Assembly (NCBI RefSeq): GCF_004210375.1
Contig: NC_134834.1
Location: 145,547,009-145,611,008 of the forward strand
Length of the DNA stretch: 64,000 bases
Direction: 5' to 3'
Origin: Tachypleus tridentatus
Lineage: Eukaryota; Arthropoda; Merostomata; Xiphosura; Limulidae
Of the stretch, positions 60,825-64,000 are shown piece after piece (within the stretch, counting starts at the first letter, position 1; each line of letters begins with the position of its first letter). Position numbers and translations under genes: made by a program. The notes under the pieces were generated by a model. It ran no database searches and had not been told where the DNA came from. It saw only the letters and a list, made by a program, of their open reading frames with translations.

Positions 60825-61079
60825 TTTATTTTGAATTTTGTGCAAAGCTACTCGATGACTATCTAATTTAGCAGTGTAAGACTATAGAGAGGGCAGCTAA
60901 TCATCACCATCCACCGCCAACTCTTGGGCTACTCTTTTTCCAACGAATAGTTGGGATTGACCGTAACATTATAACGCCCCTACGGCTGAAAGGGCGAGCA
61001 TGTTTAGTGTGAGAGGGATTCGAATCAGAGACCCTCGGATTACGAGTCGATTACCTTAACCACCTGGCAATTCCGGGCC
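60825..61079 (-). mobile_element. tRNA-derived SINE, family A (nearly full length)
   Basis: Reverse-strand copy ending cctggcaattccgggcc. B-box complement gattcgaatca near 61018. A short deletion removes part of the 'gcgctagccgtc' tail. Confidence 0.85.
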
Positions 61080-64000
61080 TAATGATTAACAAGAAACTTC
61101 AATAAGTTTATTTGTAAGTTAAGTATATTGACTACTAGTCTCGGAATTTCTGTTGAAATATTATTTGCGCACTTAGGCAAGTGAAAGTAGCTTGTCGCAC
61201 GCGTCAGGAAATAAATAAACTAATCTGTTATTGTTACACGGACATAAATATTGAAAACAGCAAAGGACAAAATTTTGCGGACGGATATGGTTGTTCACGT
61301 TCTGTCCGAAGAAGGTTTTTAGACAAAAAAGAGAGGAGACTAGATCTTGCATTATTTTTACAAAATAATTTTAAAATTTCAATAATAGAACATGTTTTAA
61401 CAACAAATGGGTAAACAGAAATAAAAACACACATTTTTGTAAAATAAGTATACATTCACAGAATAAAAGTAATAATAATCCTTTTTGCATTTTAATTACA
61501 TCCAAAATACAGAGGTCACTGCAAGAAGTGTTTTCTAGGATCAGAAGAAGGGCAAAAATGGTTGTGTTGAGCGTGTTGAGGAAATTCGGTGGTTGTAGTT
61601 TAATTCCGAATAAGGTTCTGAATGGTATCAGATCAAAGAATAAGTTACCCGCTGTTTTGTTTGGTAACGTACCCCATATTTAGATATTTTTTTTATTAAT
61701 AATGTTAGTATAAGTATTCATTAAATCGACTCTTTCAATTGTAAATATTAAGAAACCTAACGTTTCTGACCTTTTTTCGATGGGAGTATAAGTGATATAA
61801 CTTTATAAGTCCAGCTTATCTTCATTTGGTACACTTATGTTTAGGGTTGCTGATGAGGAGTAGAATTCTCCTAAACAAGTACAACACAATAACACGTTAA
61901 TCAAAATGTAGATTGAACTGGACTTCCATTGAACTTAAAACTTTGAAATCAAATAATTCTCGGAATATTAAGTTTATTTATCATAACTTTTAAGTTCTAT
62001 CTAAATTCACAATTTCTGTCTTTAATATTTTTTTTAAAATTGAAGTTGCTACGACTTTACGTTTCAAACTAATTAATAATGATATGACAATAGTGTTTAT
62101 TGATTATTATGGTATGGACGATAGATGGAGCGATGCACTTCTGTGAAACTGGTGGTGCAGTGGAGAGGGTTTTGGGGGAGATGCTTGTATACTTAAAATT
62201 TATGAAAATGTGTTTGTAATACTGTAGGAAACGTAATTTAAGTAGATTATTTCTATCTCGTTTGCACTAGTTTCAAACAATGAAAAACTTATATTTTGTT
62301 ATTCTATAAGTAGCAGTTATAATAATATACATGAAAGACACAAGTTGTATCATTTTATCATTCTTAGCAGTTTCTCAACATTTTCAATATCACTAGTATA
62401 CCAGGACTGATTTGATGCTTCCCTAAGCTGTTGTGGACTGAAAAATGCAAGTACAATGAGAAACCATTATAACTTATACGTGAATATTCTGGTAGTTTCT
62501 GTGAAATCCCAATGACCATTACAGTTGTTTTGACAGATTGCTGGTTGAGAAATATTGATTTGTGAGGTTACCAGACATCATAGTTTTTAGTCTACTTTTT
62601 ATCCTGATTGGAAGCAGTTAAGATGTAAAATTATGTTAGTTTGTTCTTCCTGAATGTGAGTGATAATACAGTTTGTCATTATACATAGCTCCTTTTACTC
62701 AGAGAATCACCTGATAAACATATCGTATGATCAATTGTTCTTTTCCTCTTGAATTTATTTTCTTAACCTGTCATCAGACAGCTGGAAAAAGTGAGATTTG
62801 AAAACATACCCAGTTATGAAAAAGAGAAAATTTTTATCAATGAATTTATGATAGTTGAGATACATTTTTTAATTTTTAAACCAGATAAGCTTTTAACAGT
62901 TTTTTTCTGTGGTTTTTAAAATGTGTTATGATAAATACTGGATTATTTAGCAAACAGTAAAAAAAAGTGTTGTTACAATACATCTGTATGACAAAAAAGA
63001 AAGGGTCCTAATTTTTCACTCTGAGGAACATAGTAACAATAATCATATATTAGTTGGTGATTGAAAGTGAGATCTTGTCTTTAAAAAAACAAAAACGTTG
63101 GTTGCACACCTGATATCAGTAAGTGTTAGAACTTATGAGTGAAAGTGATTACCAGAAATACAACTAAGTATTTAAAAACAACATTCCTATCTTATTCTTA
63201 GTTTTGTGTTTATGCACCACCATTATTGAGTAATTACTGGATGTGAAGGTTGAAGCATAGAAATTAAGTTGACTTTGAAATTATAAATAAGCATGCCATG
63301 CTTGTTTGTTAGGGAGGTGAATAATTTTGTTTTTCATTGTGTAACATAATATGTAATTTACTTGTAAATCTCTTCAACTGACTATTATGTATAAGTACTT
63401 TAAAAAAAAAGGACCTTATGAAAATTTATTCTGAAATAAAGCTTATGATAGGTACATATAAAATTTTTCTCCTAGAATTTCAAAGAGATTATTAAGACAA
63501 GATTGAGAAGAAATAGAACTGATGTATTTTTCTTTACCATAAACAGAACCTTCTCCTTTTATAGCTTCAGACTTGCACTCAGTTTCCAAACAAGTTGTGT
63601 GTGTGTGAATGCATTGTTCTCATTGAACTTTTTTTACTTTGGACCATTAAAGAACTAGAGGTGACTTGATTGATATCTTACAAATTGTCGAGGTGTAGAT
63701 AGTCTTATAGAAAAGAAAAGGTTTACATGTAAACCTGAACATCAGGAATAGATTTGAGTTTTGGAACATCAAAGCATCTTTGGAAAGAGTTATAAAATTG
63801 TGGAATGTTTTAATTGTTGATGTGATGATGTATGCTGTAAATGTTTACTATTTTTACTGAATAGATGTATGGATTTGAAAGTCTTGTATGTAATATTTAA
63901 GTTGGTAGGTTAGTGTGGTCAGATACATATTGCATTTAAGAGGTGAATGGCTTTCACTGTTATTTTTCTTAAGGTGGTAAATTTTCAAATGATACCAAGA
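61080..64000. other. Spacer without recognised features
   Basis: No coding exon, repeat family or RNA recognised on either strand in the last 3 kb. Confidence 0.35.

Overview
This is a 64 kb window of an AT-rich, intron-rich animal nuclear genome. The content is one large multi-exon gene, a few smaller gene fragments and many decayed transposable elements. Abundant tRNA-derived SINEs, CR1-like LINEs, Tc1/mariner and hAT relics, long introns and GT-AG splicing exclude a prokaryote. From memory of the repeat families, an arthropod, most likely a chelicerate such as a horseshoe crab, is the best guess; the window alone does not prove it.

The main gene lies on the minus strand (53314 down to 27738). 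I could assemble 13 coding exons, almost all with matching splice phases, into a protein of about 710 residues. It looks like Brambleberry, the animal member of the Kar5/GEX1/Bmb nuclear-fusion family: a signal peptide, a cysteine-rich lumenal region, a long coiled coil, a cluster of membrane segments, a Ser/Arg-rich tail and a C-terminal Cys/His motif. Only one junction (exon 9 to 10) does not fit in frame. Its introns hold two Tc1-like transposons (one interrupted by a hAT-like element), a mariner-type MITE, a mariner relic and two foldback hairpins.

At 1.4-4.4 kb on the plus strand is a small candidate gene with a signal-peptide exon and two alternative terminal exons. Both terminal exons encode a short tail and one membrane segment, each has its own poly(A) signal, and all splice phases agree. 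The terminal exons arose by tandem duplication. A 44-bp minisatellite after the second copy repeats the last codons and stop codon of the gene.

Between 5 and 24 kb lie a hAT-derived coding relic, two mariner-type transposase fragments, a CR1-like LINE, two phase-compatible exons of an unrecognised protein (16.9-17.5 kb, minus) and a decayed copy of a multicopy C2H2 zinc-finger family (18.0-20.2 kb, minus). From 54 to 61 kb are a second CR1-like LINE, a second copy of the MITE in opposite orientation, a Ty3/gypsy relic and further SINEs. The last 3 kb (61.1-64 kb) show nothing I can identify.

The tRNA-Thr-like SINE is confined to the flanks (0-13.3 kb and 57-61 kb). Inside the Brambleberry gene I found only one SINE, from a different family.
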